This document shows, piece after piece, positions 17,040 through 25,305 of a stretch of DNA of 64,000 bases. The position numbers and the translations under genes were made by a program. The notes beneath the pieces were generated by a model. The model worked only from the letters and a program-made list of their open reading frames with translations, did no database searches and was not told where the DNA came from. Position 1 is the stretch's first letter. Each line of letters starts with the position of its first letter. This DNA is from Hahella sp. HN01 (GTDB lineage Bacteria > Pseudomonadota > Gammaproteobacteria > Pseudomonadales > Oleiphilaceae), in NCBI RefSeq assembly GCF_018986435.1, contig NZ_JAHMIN010000008.1:62261-126260 (forward strand), written 5' to 3'.

Positions 17040-18134
17040 TCAGCCCAAAGACAGGTTAACCCCTTGTTGATTGAACAGATGGCAGCACTCCAGCTCGGCC
17101 GCAACGCCGACCTGACCGCCTTCATAAAAACCCATGGCGGAGGAAGGCGTCTTCACCACCAGATGTCTTTCCAGCCCCGCCACATGCAGATAAGCCACCG
17201 CGACATCGCCCATTTCTTCAATAATGTCCACGCGCGCAGGAATACCCTGATCCGGCGTCGTCAGACGCACATGCTCGGGCCGCACGCCCAGACACACCGG
17301 TTCGCCAGCCACACGACCGGAGGGCGCGGGAATCTGCAAGGGACGCGGCGATGAGCCTATCTGCACCGTCGCGCCCCGTTCACTGCTGGCCTGCACGCGA
17401 CAAGGGAGAAAATTCATCTTCGGCGAGCCGATAAAGCCCGCCACAAATTGATTGCCGGGCCGCTCATATAGCTCCATGGGACGGCCGGTCTGTTCAATAT
17501 GGCCGCCGTTAAGCACGACGATGCGGTCCCCCAGTGTCATGGCTTCAGTCTGATCATGAGTCACGTAGACCATGGTGGTTCCCAGTTGCTTGTGGAGCTT
17601 GGCCAGCTCCAACCGCATCTGGGCGCGCAGCGCAGCGTCCAGGTTTGAAAGGGGTTCATCAAACAGGAAGATGCTGGGCTGGCGCACAATCGCCCGGCCG
17701 ATGGCCACCCGCTGGCGTTGACCGCCAGACAGCGCTTTGGGTTTACGCTGCAGCAGGTGGGTGATCTGCAGCACTTCCGCCGCCCGCTCCACCGCCTGCG
17801 CCACCTGGGGTTTCGGCAAACCGGCCATCTTGAGAGAGAACCCCATGTTTTCCGCCACGGTCATATGGGGATACAGGGCGTAACTCTGGAACACCATGGC
17901 CACGCCGCGTTCGGACGGAGGCAGCCCTTCCGTGCGCTTGTCGCCGATCAGGATATGACCCGCGGTAACCTCCTCCAGCCCCGCAATCATGCGCAGCAGA
18001 GTGGATTTACCGCAGCCAGAGGGGCCAACCAACACCACAAACTCGCCGTCTTCCACAAACAGATCCAGCTTTTTGATGATGCTGGCGCCGCCTTTGTAGC
18101 TCTTTTCAACGCCAAGCAATTGTAAGGACGCCAT
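17040..18134 (-). CDS. Sugar ABC transporter ATP-binding protein, UgpC/MsmK/MalK type
   Basis: 364 aa. Walker [10 protein letters not shown] (about residues 38-46), Q-loop [12 protein letters not shown], signature [15 protein letters not shown], Walker [17 protein letters not shown]-loop [15 protein letters not shown], then the C-terminal TOBE regulatory domain ([10 protein letters not shown]). Typical length for the CUT1 ATPases that energise sugar importers. Last gene of the operon after the GH1 enzyme (53-nt gap). Such ATPases can serve several CUT1 permeases. Confidence 0.92.
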   Translation of the reverse strand: MASLQLLGVEKSYKGGASIIKKLDLFVEDGEFVVLVGPSGCGKSTLLRMIAGLEEVTAGHILIGDKRTEGLPPSERGVAMVFQSYALYPHMTVAENMGFSLKMAGLPKPQVAQAVERAAEVLQITHLLQRKPKALSGGQRQRVAIGRAIVRQPSIFLFDEPLSNLDAALRAQMRLELAKLHKQLGTTMVYVTHDQTEAMTLGDRIVVLNGGHIEQTGRPMELYERPGNQFVAGFIGSPKMNFLPCRVQASSERGATVQIGSSPRPLQIPAPSGRVAGEPVCLGVRPEHVRLTTPDQGIPARVDIIEEMGDVAVAYLHVAGLERHLVVKTPSSAMGFYEGGQVGVAAELECCHLFNQQGVNLSLG

Positions 18135-18187
18135 ACTGTTCTCCCCTCGTCCCGGGTTAGTGTTTCACTCGCTTGCGCCCGCCGCAG

Positions 18188-19504
18188 CTAAGCGCGCTGA
18201 CGGGCAATAAAATCCCGATACCAGTGACCGCTGGCTTTCAGCGTGCGCTGCTGGGTGGCGTAATCCACGTAGGTCAGCCCGAAGCGCTTGCTGTAACCCC
18301 AGTTCCATTCGTAGTTGTCCGCCAGGCTCCAGTAAAAATAACCGCGGATGTCCGCGCCCAACTCCATGGCCTGACGCAGCGCCTGCAGGTGAGTCTCCAG
18401 ATAATGAATCCGCGCCGGGTCCTGCACTTCGCCATTCTCCATGCGATCGGGGAAAGCGGCGCCGTTCTCGGTGATGTAAATCGGCGGCGGCAGGTAGTCG
18501 CGGGTGATTCTCACCAAATGCTGCGCCAGACCTTGCGGATAGACTTCCCATCCCATGTCGGTCAGCCCCATGGCCGCCGGCGCCGGGGTTTGTGGGTTAG
18601 CCTGGCTGAAGTAACCGCGGGTGTAGTAATTCACGCCCAGGAAATCCAGCGGCTGCCTGATAATGTCCATATCGCCGTCCGTGACCTTGGGCGCTTTGTC
18701 CCCCAGATACGCCAGCACATCCTGAGGATAAGCGCCGCGGAAAATCGGGTCCATGTACCAGCGAATGTTGGTTCCGTCATCCAGACGCGCCAGTTGGCGG
18801 TCAGCTTCCGAATCCGGATTAGCCGGATAAGTGGGGGTATGGTTGAGCACGATGCCCACTGGCGTCTCGCTGTTCACCGCACGCATGCTCTGCAGCGCCA
18901 AACCGTGCGACAACAACAGATGATGAGACACCTGATAGGCCATCGCCTCGTCCTGATAACCCGGCGCGAACTGGCCGGTAGCGTGTCCCAGGGTGGCGGT
19001 GCACCAGGGTTCGTTATGAGTGGAAATCGTTTTCACGCTATCGCCGTAACGCCGCATGAACTCCGCCGCATAGTCGGCGAATCGATAACAGGTATCGCGA
19101 TTGCGCCAGCCGCCCAGGTCTTCCAACGCCTGCGGCAGATCCCAATGATACAAAGTGACGTAGGGCTGCAAGCCTTTGACCAGCAGCGCGTCGATCAAGC
19201 GACTGTAAAAGTCGAAGCCGGCTTCATTCCAGGCGCCTTTGCCGTCCGGTTGCACCCGCGGCCAGGCGATGGAAAAACGGTAGGCGTCCACACCCAATCC
19301 AGCAATAAGATCCACATCTTCCTGGTAGCGATGATAGTGATCGCAGGCGACGTCGCCGGTCTCTCCATTCACCGTCTTGCCCGGCGTATGAGAGAAGGTG
19401 TCCCAGATGGAAGGCCCTCTTCCGCCTTCATTGGCGGCCCCCTCAATCTGGTACGCGCTGGTCGCCACGCCCCAGGTAAAATCCTTTGCAAATTTCTGAT
19501 TCAT
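18188..19504 (-). CDS. Glycoside hydrolase family 1 beta-glucosidase
   Basis: 438 aa from ATG 19504 (MNQKFAKDFTWGVATSAYQIEGA), which has AGAGG 10 nt upstream; a TTG three codons earlier is too close to it. Single GH1 TIM barrel with the N-terminal F-x-W-G-x-A-T-S-A-Y-Q-I-E-G signature, acid/base THNEP (E165) and nucleophile ITENG (E346). No signal peptide, so it cleaves imported beta-glucosides such as cellobiose in the cytoplasm. It lies between the CUT1 permease and ATPase genes, which couples uptake with hydrolysis to glucose. Beta-galactoside activity cannot be excluded. Confidence 0.93.
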   Translation of the reverse strand: MNQKFAKDFTWGVATSAYQIEGAANEGGRGPSIWDTFSHTPGKTVNGETGDVACDHYHRYQEDVDLIAGLGVDAYRFSIAWPRVQPDGKGAWNEAGFDFYSRLIDALLVKGLQPYVTLYHWDLPQALEDLGGWRNRDTCYRFADYAAEFMRRYGDSVKTISTHNEPWCTATLGHATGQFAPGYQDEAMAYQVSHHLLLSHGLALQSMRAVNSETPVGIVLNHTPTYPANPDSEADRQLARLDDGTNIRWYMDPIFRGAYPQDVLAYLGDKAPKVTDGDMDIIRQPLDFLGVNYYTRGYFSQANPQTPAPAAMGLTDMGWEVYPQGLAQHLVRITRDYLPPPIYITENGAAFPDRMENGEVQDPARIHYLETHLQALRQAMELGADIRGYFYWSLADNYEWNWGYSKRFGLTYVDYATQQRTLKASGHWYRDFIARQRA

Positions 19505-19542
19505 AAAATACAAGCCTCTTATTGCTTTCTAAATCGCCGCTT

Positions 19543-20382
19543 CTATCCCTTCAGCGCGCCGGCTGTCATACCTTCGATCAGCCTCCGCGACGCCAATATG
19601 AATATGACGAGAAGCGGCGCCACGGCGATGGAGGAGCCTGCGCAAATGGCGCCCCAGGGCACTTGCCCGGAGCCCTGTAGCGCGCGCAGCGCCAACGGAA
19701 CCGTGTACATTTCCATGTCCCGCATGACCACCAGAGGGGTCATGAAGTTGTTCCAGGATGTGATAAAGGTGATCAGCCCAAGGGTGCCCATGGCGGGCCC
19801 CGTCAGCGGCAGCACGATATGACGGAAGGTGGCGAATTCGCCGCAGCCGTCCATGCGCGCCGCTTCCAGCAACTCCCGGGGAATCGCCGAGCTGATGTAC
19901 TGACGCATCAAAAATACGCCTAAGGCGCTGCAAGCCATGGGCAGATACAGCGCCCGCGGCTCATTCATCCACCCGAACAGCGTCATGATCAGGGTGGTGG
20001 GTATCATGCCGAGAAACGGCGGGATGAGGAGCGTGCTCATGACAATCATGAACAACAGATTCTTGAAGCGGAACTCATAGGTGGCGAAGGCGTAGCCCGC
20101 CAGGGAACAGAAGAACAAATTCAACGCCGTGGTGATGATGGCCACATAAAAGCTCACACCCAGGTTATTCCAGAAGTAAGGCAGTTTCTCCAGCAGCACC
20201 TGCACGTTCGCCACAAACTGACCGCCAAACCACACCGGCGGCGGCACGGAAAGAATATCCGTGTTGCTGTGAGTCGCGAAAACGAACATGAAGTAAAAAG
20301 GCCCCAACATGATCATCGCGCCAACCGCGACGACCATGAATGCGATCCACTGACCGGGATCCAGGATGATACGTCTTTCCAT
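19543..20382 (-). CDS. CUT1 sugar ABC transporter permease (MalG-like)
   Basis: 279 aa, six predicted membrane spans. The cytoplasmic EAA loop reads EAARMDGCGEFATFRHIVLP and contacts the ATPase. The P-P-F-L-G-M-I-P-T region and the C-terminal M-T-A-G-A-L-K-G are typical of MalG-type subunits. It follows the MalF-like gene by 13 nt and precedes the GH1 gene by 38 nt, all in one operon. Confidence 0.92.
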   Translation of the reverse strand: MERRIILDPGQWIAFMVVAVGAMIMLGPFYFMFVFATHSNTDILSVPPPVWFGGQFVANVQVLLEKLPYFWNNLGVSFYVAIITTALNLFFCSLAGYAFATYEFRFKNLLFMIVMSTLLIPPFLGMIPTTLIMTLFGWMNEPRALYLPMACSALGVFLMRQYISSAIPRELLEAARMDGCGEFATFRHIVLPLTGPAMGTLGLITFITSWNNFMTPLVVMRDMEMYTVPLALRALQGSGQVPWGAICAGSSIAVAPLLVIFILASRRLIEGMTAGALKG

Positions 20383-20395
20383 TGCCTGCTCCCGC

Positions 20396-21397
20396 CTAGG
20401 ATTTTTCTTTGAAGGCTTTGTTGTTGGCCCAGGTCATCATCGCGATGATCAGGAACAACAGCCATGCGACTGCGGACGCCGTGCCGAAATCACTCTCGAT
20501 ATAAGCGGTGGCGTACATGTGCATCGCCGCCGTTTTACCCGCCTGATCCGGCCCGCCGATACTGGTGCCGCCCGGTCCCAGTCCGCCGGTGAGAATAAAA
20601 GGCTCCTCAAAAAGCTGCAGGTTGCCGATGATGCTAAGCGTGATCGCCAGGAACATCATGGGCCGCAGCAACGGCACGGTGATATGCCAGAATTGCTGGC
20701 GGCGGCTGGCGCCGTCGATGCTCGCGGCTTCATACAAATCCTTGGGAATAGTCTGCAGCGCGGACAGGTACAACACCGTGTTCCAGCCCACGTAACGCCA
20801 CCAGACAACGAATGAAATCACCCACTTGGTGTAACCGGGATCGTTCCAGTCAATGTTCTCTGTTGGAAACACCCAGCCCAGAGGCCTGAGACCGGCGACT
20901 TCCCACTGTCCCATTTGCGTCAGCAGCACATTGATCAGCCCGTAGTCGCGGGAGAATAACGAGGTGAACACCAGGGAAATCGCCACCGTGGAGGTGATAA
21001 ACGGCAGGAAATACAACCCCACCACCGCATTGCGCCAGCGCGACAACCGGGTGTGCAGGAAAAACGCCAGCGGTATCGCCGCGAGGTGTTGGGGAACCCC
21101 ACTCACCAGCGCGATCCAGAACGTGTTGTAGAGCGACTTATGAAACCAGTCGTCCGTGAGCACGAACGTGAAGTTCTCAAAACCGACCCATTTCATGCCG
21201 CCCAAACCCGTGGACGGGTCCCAATAATGAAAAGACAGATAAATCGTGAACAGCAACGGAAACAGCCCGAATACTGCGAACAGGATGAAAAACGGGCTGA
21301 TAAACACGTAGGGCGCCGTTTTTCGGGTCAGCCATCTGCGTCTGCTTTTTACTGGCGCCGCCGCTGGCGTCTCCCGCCGCTCCATAACCGCCGACAT
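20396..21397 (-). CDS. CUT1 sugar ABC transporter permease (MalF-like)
   Basis: 333 aa. A cytoplasmic N-terminal basic stretch (KSRRRWLTRKTAPY) precedes the first membrane span YVFISPFFILFAVFGLFPL, with about six spans in all. The EAA loop is EAASIDGASRRQQFWHITVP. Longer than MalG-type partners, as expected for the MalF-like half. It sits 58 nt after the binding-protein gene. Confidence 0.92.
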   Translation of the reverse strand: MSAVMERRETPAAAPVKSRRRWLTRKTAPYVFISPFFILFAVFGLFPLLFTIYLSFHYWDPSTGLGGMKWVGFENFTFVLTDDWFHKSLYNTFWIALVSGVPQHLAAIPLAFFLHTRLSRWRNAVVGLYFLPFITSTVAISLVFTSLFSRDYGLINVLLTQMGQWEVAGLRPLGWVFPTENIDWNDPGYTKWVISFVVWWRYVGWNTVLYLSALQTIPKDLYEAASIDGASRRQQFWHITVPLLRPMMFLAITLSIIGNLQLFEEPFILTGGLGPGGTSIGGPDQAGKTAAMHMYATAYIESDFGTASAVAWLLFLIIAMMTWANNKAFKEKS

Positions 21398-21455
21398 TAC
21401 CGGGCCTCCACTAAGTCTGACATGGACTTTGGTTGTTCGCGCATCTCAGGCCCGC

Positions 21456-22694
21456 TCAGTAGCGGACCCTGCGTTTGATGAGCTTATGCGCATCCGCCAG
21501 CGCTTCCTTGATATCTTTATCGTGCAGCAGCACTTTATCCAGCTCGGCGTTGACGATCTCATCGGCGATGGTGTCGTACTTGTTCACAGTAATGGCGGGT
21601 ATGCGATCCGCCGCTTCTTTCCACTGAACGCGGGCCTTTTGCCCCCCCAGAAATTCGATGGGCTGTTGCAGAAACTGATCGTTCTGCGCCGTAACCAGGG
21701 CGGGAAACGCATCCAGCTTATGAAACGCCTCCAGCTGCATGCTTTTGTTCAACGCCAGAAAGCGGATAAATTCCCACGCCTCATGTTTGTGCTGCGCCTT
21801 GGCGGGAATAGCGTAAAAAGAGCCGCCCCAGCTGGCGTAGACATTGTCGGGCAGTTGCTTGCTGCGCCACAGTCCGGCGGACTCCGGCGCTATCCAGTTG
21901 GCGAGATGCCCCGCCACCCAGGAGCCCATCATTTGGGTGGCGATCTGCCCCCGTCGCAACCCTTCCGTCCACTCGCTGGTCCAGGCTTTGACCTTGGCGT
22001 CGATGCCTGCGTCACGGGCCGCTTTCGCCACTTTGAACGCTTTTTCGAAGCGGGGACTGGTCACCAGGGAGTTGTTTTCCTTGTCAAAAAAGATGCCTTC
22101 ACCGTCTTCCAGATCCGAACGGATGATGATGTCCTTCAGATCGCCGGCGTGCGCCACCATGTACGCGCCGGTTTTTTCCTTCACTTTTTTCCCCGCCTCA
22201 ATAAAAGCGTCCCAATTATTTGAGAAAGCGCTTTCATCCACTCCCGCCTTTTGTAACAGGTCCTGGCGGTAAAACAAAGCGCCCGGACCGATATCCACCG
22301 GAATCGCCGCCAGATTGCCTTCTCCGCCGGTCGCCTGCGGAAGGGTGAACCTGGCGAATTGATCCTGATATTGCATAGCGTTGTAGGGAGGCTTGGATAA
22401 ATCTTCAATGCCGCCGGACGCGGCGAATTTGCCGATAAATCCGACTTCCACCGCCATGACGTCAGGCAGGTTGGAGCCGGTAGCGAGAGAGGTGGTCATC
22501 GCATTGTGGTGATCGCCAAAAGCCAGACTGACCAGCTTGATCTCCACGTCAGGATGCGCTTCCTGATATAACGGTATGGCGGCTTTAATGCCTCTGTCCA
22601 GATCTGGAAATGAAGCCACTTCCAGAGTCACTGTTTGCGCGGCGACGCTTCCCGACATGGCCGCGCTCAACAGAAGAGCATGCATGATCTTCAT
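21456..22694 (-). CDS. Sugar ABC transporter extracellular binding protein, family 1
   Basis: 412 aa from ATG 22694 (MKIMHALLLSAAMSGSVAAQ), with CAGGAG 9 nt upstream and a signal peptide cleaved after A-A-Q or nearby. The mature protein is an SBP_bac_1 receptor: hydrophobic/acidic DVMAVEVGFIGKFA, Y-R-Q-D-L-L-Q-K-A-G, and W-x-G-G-S-F-Y-A-I-P are family features. No lipobox Cys. First gene of the importer-GH1 operon; promoter region carries the palindrome TGAAAACGTTTTCA (22790-22803). Likely ligand cellobiose or another beta-glucoside, inferred from the GH1 and GH9 genes. Confidence 0.9.
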   Translation of the reverse strand: MKIMHALLLSAAMSGSVAAQTVTLEVASFPDLDRGIKAAIPLYQEAHPDVEIKLVSLAFGDHHNAMTTSLATGSNLPDVMAVEVGFIGKFAASGGIEDLSKPPYNAMQYQDQFARFTLPQATGGEGNLAAIPVDIGPGALFYRQDLLQKAGVDESAFSNNWDAFIEAGKKVKEKTGAYMVAHAGDLKDIIIRSDLEDGEGIFFDKENNSLVTSPRFEKAFKVAKAARDAGIDAKVKAWTSEWTEGLRRGQIATQMMGSWVAGHLANWIAPESAGLWRSKQLPDNVYASWGGSFYAIPAKAQHKHEAWEFIRFLALNKSMQLEAFHKLDAFPALVTAQNDQFLQQPIEFLGGQKARVQWKEAADRIPAITVNKYDTIADEIVNAELDKVLLHDKDIKEALADAHKLIKRRVRY

Positions 22695-23014
22695 CTTATT
22701 ATTCTCCTGGGCCGGAGCCCTTACATCGAGGTTGGTTTTTGTGCTTATTCTATTCATCAATGCACTGTGTTATTTTGACAAAAACGTAATGAAAACGTTT
22801 TCAAACACAGCAATTTTATAACGTCGTGCAAATACGCTTGTCAATAAAAAAATGAAAATATCCGGAAATTTCATTTATTATCAGAACCGTACGAGCACAC
22901 GCCGGGCACGAATCCATTCTTATACGATTCAGCGGCCGCATGCGAAGTGAAGAGTGACGTATGCGCATATCTTCCAGGGAATGACAGGATTTCGACGGGC
23001 TATGGGAGTTTAGC
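22695..23014. other. Divergent promoter region of sugar operon and LacI gene
   Basis: 320 nt between the divergent binding-protein and LacI genes. The operator palindrome 22790-22803 is the clearest element. The remainder is AT-rich near the minus-strand promoter. No gene seen. Confidence 0.6.
22790..22803. promoter_or_regulatory. LacI-family operator palindrome TGAAAACGTTTTCA
   Basis: Perfect 14-bp palindrome with central CG, matching the general form of LacI/GalR-family operators. It is 96 nt upstream of the binding-protein start and 212 nt from the divergent LacI start, so it is best read as the site where the 23015 regulator controls the importer-GH1 operon. Confidence 0.75.
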
Positions 23015-24067
23015 TTGGAACAGACAATCAGAAAAAATACAGTAAAGAAGAAGCGACTCGGCGCACAGCCGGCGGCCTCCACCGTCACCGAAGTGGCGAA
23101 GCGGGCGGGTGTTTCCGTCAGCACCGTTTCCCGTATTCTCAACGGCACCGCCCGGGTTTCCGATGACAAACGCAGATCCGTGGAGCGGGCGATTGAGGAC
23201 CTGAACTTCAAGCCCAATGTGCTGGCGCAAAGCCTCAAAAGCGGCCAGTCCATGACGATTGGCGTTATCACTCAAGCGGTGGAAAGCCCCTTCTTCAACG
23301 AGCTGCTCAAAGGCATTGAGGAAGGTCTGCAGGGATCAGGCTACGCCTCACTGATGGCCAGCGGCCACTGGAACAGCCAGAGTGAAATAGAACGCATCCG
23401 TCTGCTGATCGCACGACGGGTGGACGGCATTATTCTGCTGACCGGCAATCTCAACAACGAACAGATTCTGGATCTGGCCTCACAGACTCCCATCGTCGCC
23501 GTCGGGCATACCGCCCACTCGGATAACGCCGCCTCTATCTTTATAGACAGCCGCATGGGCGGTTATCTGGCGACCAAGCATTTGATTTCTCTGGGTCATC
23601 GCAGAATCGCGCATATTCAGGGCCCCCAGGAACAGCACGACGCCAGTAACCGGCTGCATGGCTACAAAATGGCGCTGGAAGAAGCAGGCATCGCCTTTGA
23701 TGAAGACTTGCTGGCGCAAGGCGACTTTATCGAGCCCGGCGGCCTGATGGCGATGAACCGGCTGCTCGACAAAGGCGTTTCTTTCAGCGCCGTCTTCTGC
23801 GCCAACGATCAGACCGCCTACGGCGCCCGTCTGGCCCTGTACCGCCGCGGCATCCGCGTGCCTGAGGACATGTCCCTAATCGGCTTCGACGATCTGCCCA
23901 TGTCGTCCTACACCACCCCTCCCCTCACTACGATCCGGCAACCGGTATATGAAGTCGGGCAAACCGCGGCGAAGCGGCTGCTGCGCCTGATTCGCGGCGA
24001 AGGCGCGGAGTCCGTCAATTTGAATGTGGAGCTGGTGATCAGAGAGTCCACTCGTCGCCTGGGCTAA
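23015..24067 (+). CDS. LacI-family transcriptional regulator
   Basis: 350 aa from a TTG at 23015 with GGGAG 6 nt upstream. An N-terminal basic tail precedes the helix-turn-helix TVTEVAKRAGVSVSTVSRIL (about residues 24-43), hinge LAQSLKSGQS, and a sugar-binding sensor domain (IGVITQAVESPFFNELLKGI; ...GFDDLPMSSYTTPPLTTIRQP). Divergent from the CUT1 operon, with a perfect LacI-type operator between them, so it is the probable repressor of that operon. Effector likely a beta-glucoside. Ends 23 nt before the convergent dehydratase gene. Confidence 0.92.
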   Translation: MEQTIRKNTVKKKRLGAQPAASTVTEVAKRAGVSVSTVSRILNGTARVSDDKRRSVERAIEDLNFKPNVLAQSLKSGQSMTIGVITQAVESPFFNELLKGIEEGLQGSGYASLMASGHWNSQSEIERIRLLIARRVDGIILLTGNLNNEQILDLASQTPIVAVGHTAHSDNAASIFIDSRMGGYLATKHLISLGHRRIAHIQGPQEQHDASNRLHGYKMALEEAGIAFDEDLLAQGDFIEPGGLMAMNRLLDKGVSFSAVFCANDQTAYGARLALYRRGIRVPEDMSLIGFDDLPMSSYTTPPLTTIRQPVYEVGQTAAKRLLRLIRGEGAESVNLNVELVIRESTRRLG

Positions 24068-24090
24068 AGGCCTAAGCGACGCGTTCGGCG

Positions 24091-25107
24091 TTAAAGCTCG
24101 AACTCATTGAGATAATTGTCCCGCCACAGCGCCGACATCATTCCCTGATCGACGTTGCCGCCGGTCAGGATCACCAGCAGGCGCTTTTTGCCGCTGCGGC
24201 CTTTCAGCCACTGGCGCACGGCGTCCATGGTCATGGCGCTGGTGGGCTCGATATGCAGCTTGAGCAAGTGCGTCAACCATTGCGTCCAAAACGCAATGCG
24301 CTGCTCTTCTACTTCATACAGAGCGTCCAGTTGTCGAATATATTCAAAAGTGATGTCGCCCACCGCCAGAGTTCTGGCGCCGTCGGCCAAGGTGTCCGGA
24401 GTGGCGCTCAGGCGATGAATCTTGTTTTCCCGCAGAGAAATCGCCGCATCATTGGCCTGTAAGGGCTCCGCCGCGATCATCTCCGCTTTCGGGGCAAGCG
24501 CCCGCGTCGCAATCAGTGTGCCGGAAACCAGTCCGCCGCCGCCGCAGGGCGCAAACACCGCGTCCACTTCCCCCAGTTCATGCAGCGCCTCATAAGCCGC
24601 AGTGCCCTGACCGCAGATGACCTGCTCGTGATTGTAGGGGGGAATCCAATATACGCCGGGGTCCTTGGCCGCTTCCAGCACTCGTTCGTCCACTTCCGCG
24701 CGGGTCGCGCACAAGGCGACTTCGGCGCCATAGGACTCCGTGGCGCGGGCTTTAACCCGGGAGACATTCTCCGGCATGAATATCGTTGAAGGGATGCCAA
24801 ACAAACTCGACGCCCAGGCCACCGCCTGCGCATGATTGCCTGAGCTGTTGGCGATGATGCGCTCAGGTCTGCGACCGTTCTCCAGCAGCCAGCGCACTGT
24901 GTTGCACCCGCCGCGTGCCTTGAACGCGCCGACTTTCTGCAGGCATTCAGCTTTGAAATAAACCTCATGCCCCAGCCACTGGTTCAGCAAAGACGAGCTG
25001 ACTAACGGCGTTTCCAGGGTATACCCGTGTATTCTGCGTTTGGCTTGCGCAATGTCTGCGATGCCCAAAGTCCGATCATGCTCTAACGTCGTCACTATCC
25101 TGTCCAC
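24091..25107 (-). CDS. Threonine/serine dehydratase-like PLP enzyme (fold type II)
   Basis: 338 aa. The PLP-binding lysine is K63 in GAFKARG, a variant of the F-K-x-R-G motif. SSGNHAQAVAWA and the glycine loop CGGGGL bind the cofactor phosphate, and the C-terminal L-T-G-G-N-V is also conserved. Without the ACT-like regulatory domain it is shorter than biosynthetic IlvA, so it resembles catabolic threonine dehydratase, serine racemase or threo-3-hydroxyaspartate ammonia-lyase. Exact substrate cannot be assigned. No linked amino-acid genes. Confidence 0.85.
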   Translation of the reverse strand: MDRIVTTLEHDRTLGIADIAQAKRRIHGYTLETPLVSSSLLNQWLGHEVYFKAECLQKVGAFKARGGCNTVRWLLENGRRPERIIANSSGNHAQAVAWASSLFGIPSTIFMPENVSRVKARATESYGAEVALCATRAEVDERVLEAAKDPGVYWIPPYNHEQVICGQGTAAYEALHELGEVDAVFAPCGGGGLVSGTLIATRALAPKAEMIAAEPLQANDAAISLRENKIHRLSATPDTLADGARTLAVGDITFEYIRQLDALYEVEEQRIAFWTQWLTHLLKLHIEPTSAMTMDAVRQWLKGRSGKKRLLVILTGGNVDQGMMSALWRDNYLNEFEL

Positions 25108-25305
25108 CTTAAATCAGCGTTACTGAATTCATTCCTGACAAGCGTCGCCCCACCGCCTCCCTCGTTCCTGTACGTTCTGATACAAAACCGAGATAGAGCT
25201 CTACATGGCCAGCCACTTAAATAGCGCCGTCGGTGGGCGCTGCCGCACCAACAAATTAGCTTACGCCGGGAAAAGCGTAAATCTGTTTTTGAAGTGGAGT
25301 TTGGA

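Noticed and set aside
16802-17125. 107-codon minus-strand frame in the gap before the ugpC-like gene's 3' end
   Set aside because: No family resemblance, overlaps the ATPase gene and lacks a ribosome site; treated as non-coding.
18173-19822. Long plus-strand frame of 549 codons opposite the GH1 gene
   Set aside because: Antisense to a GH1 enzyme with both catalytic Glu motifs; no family features of its own.
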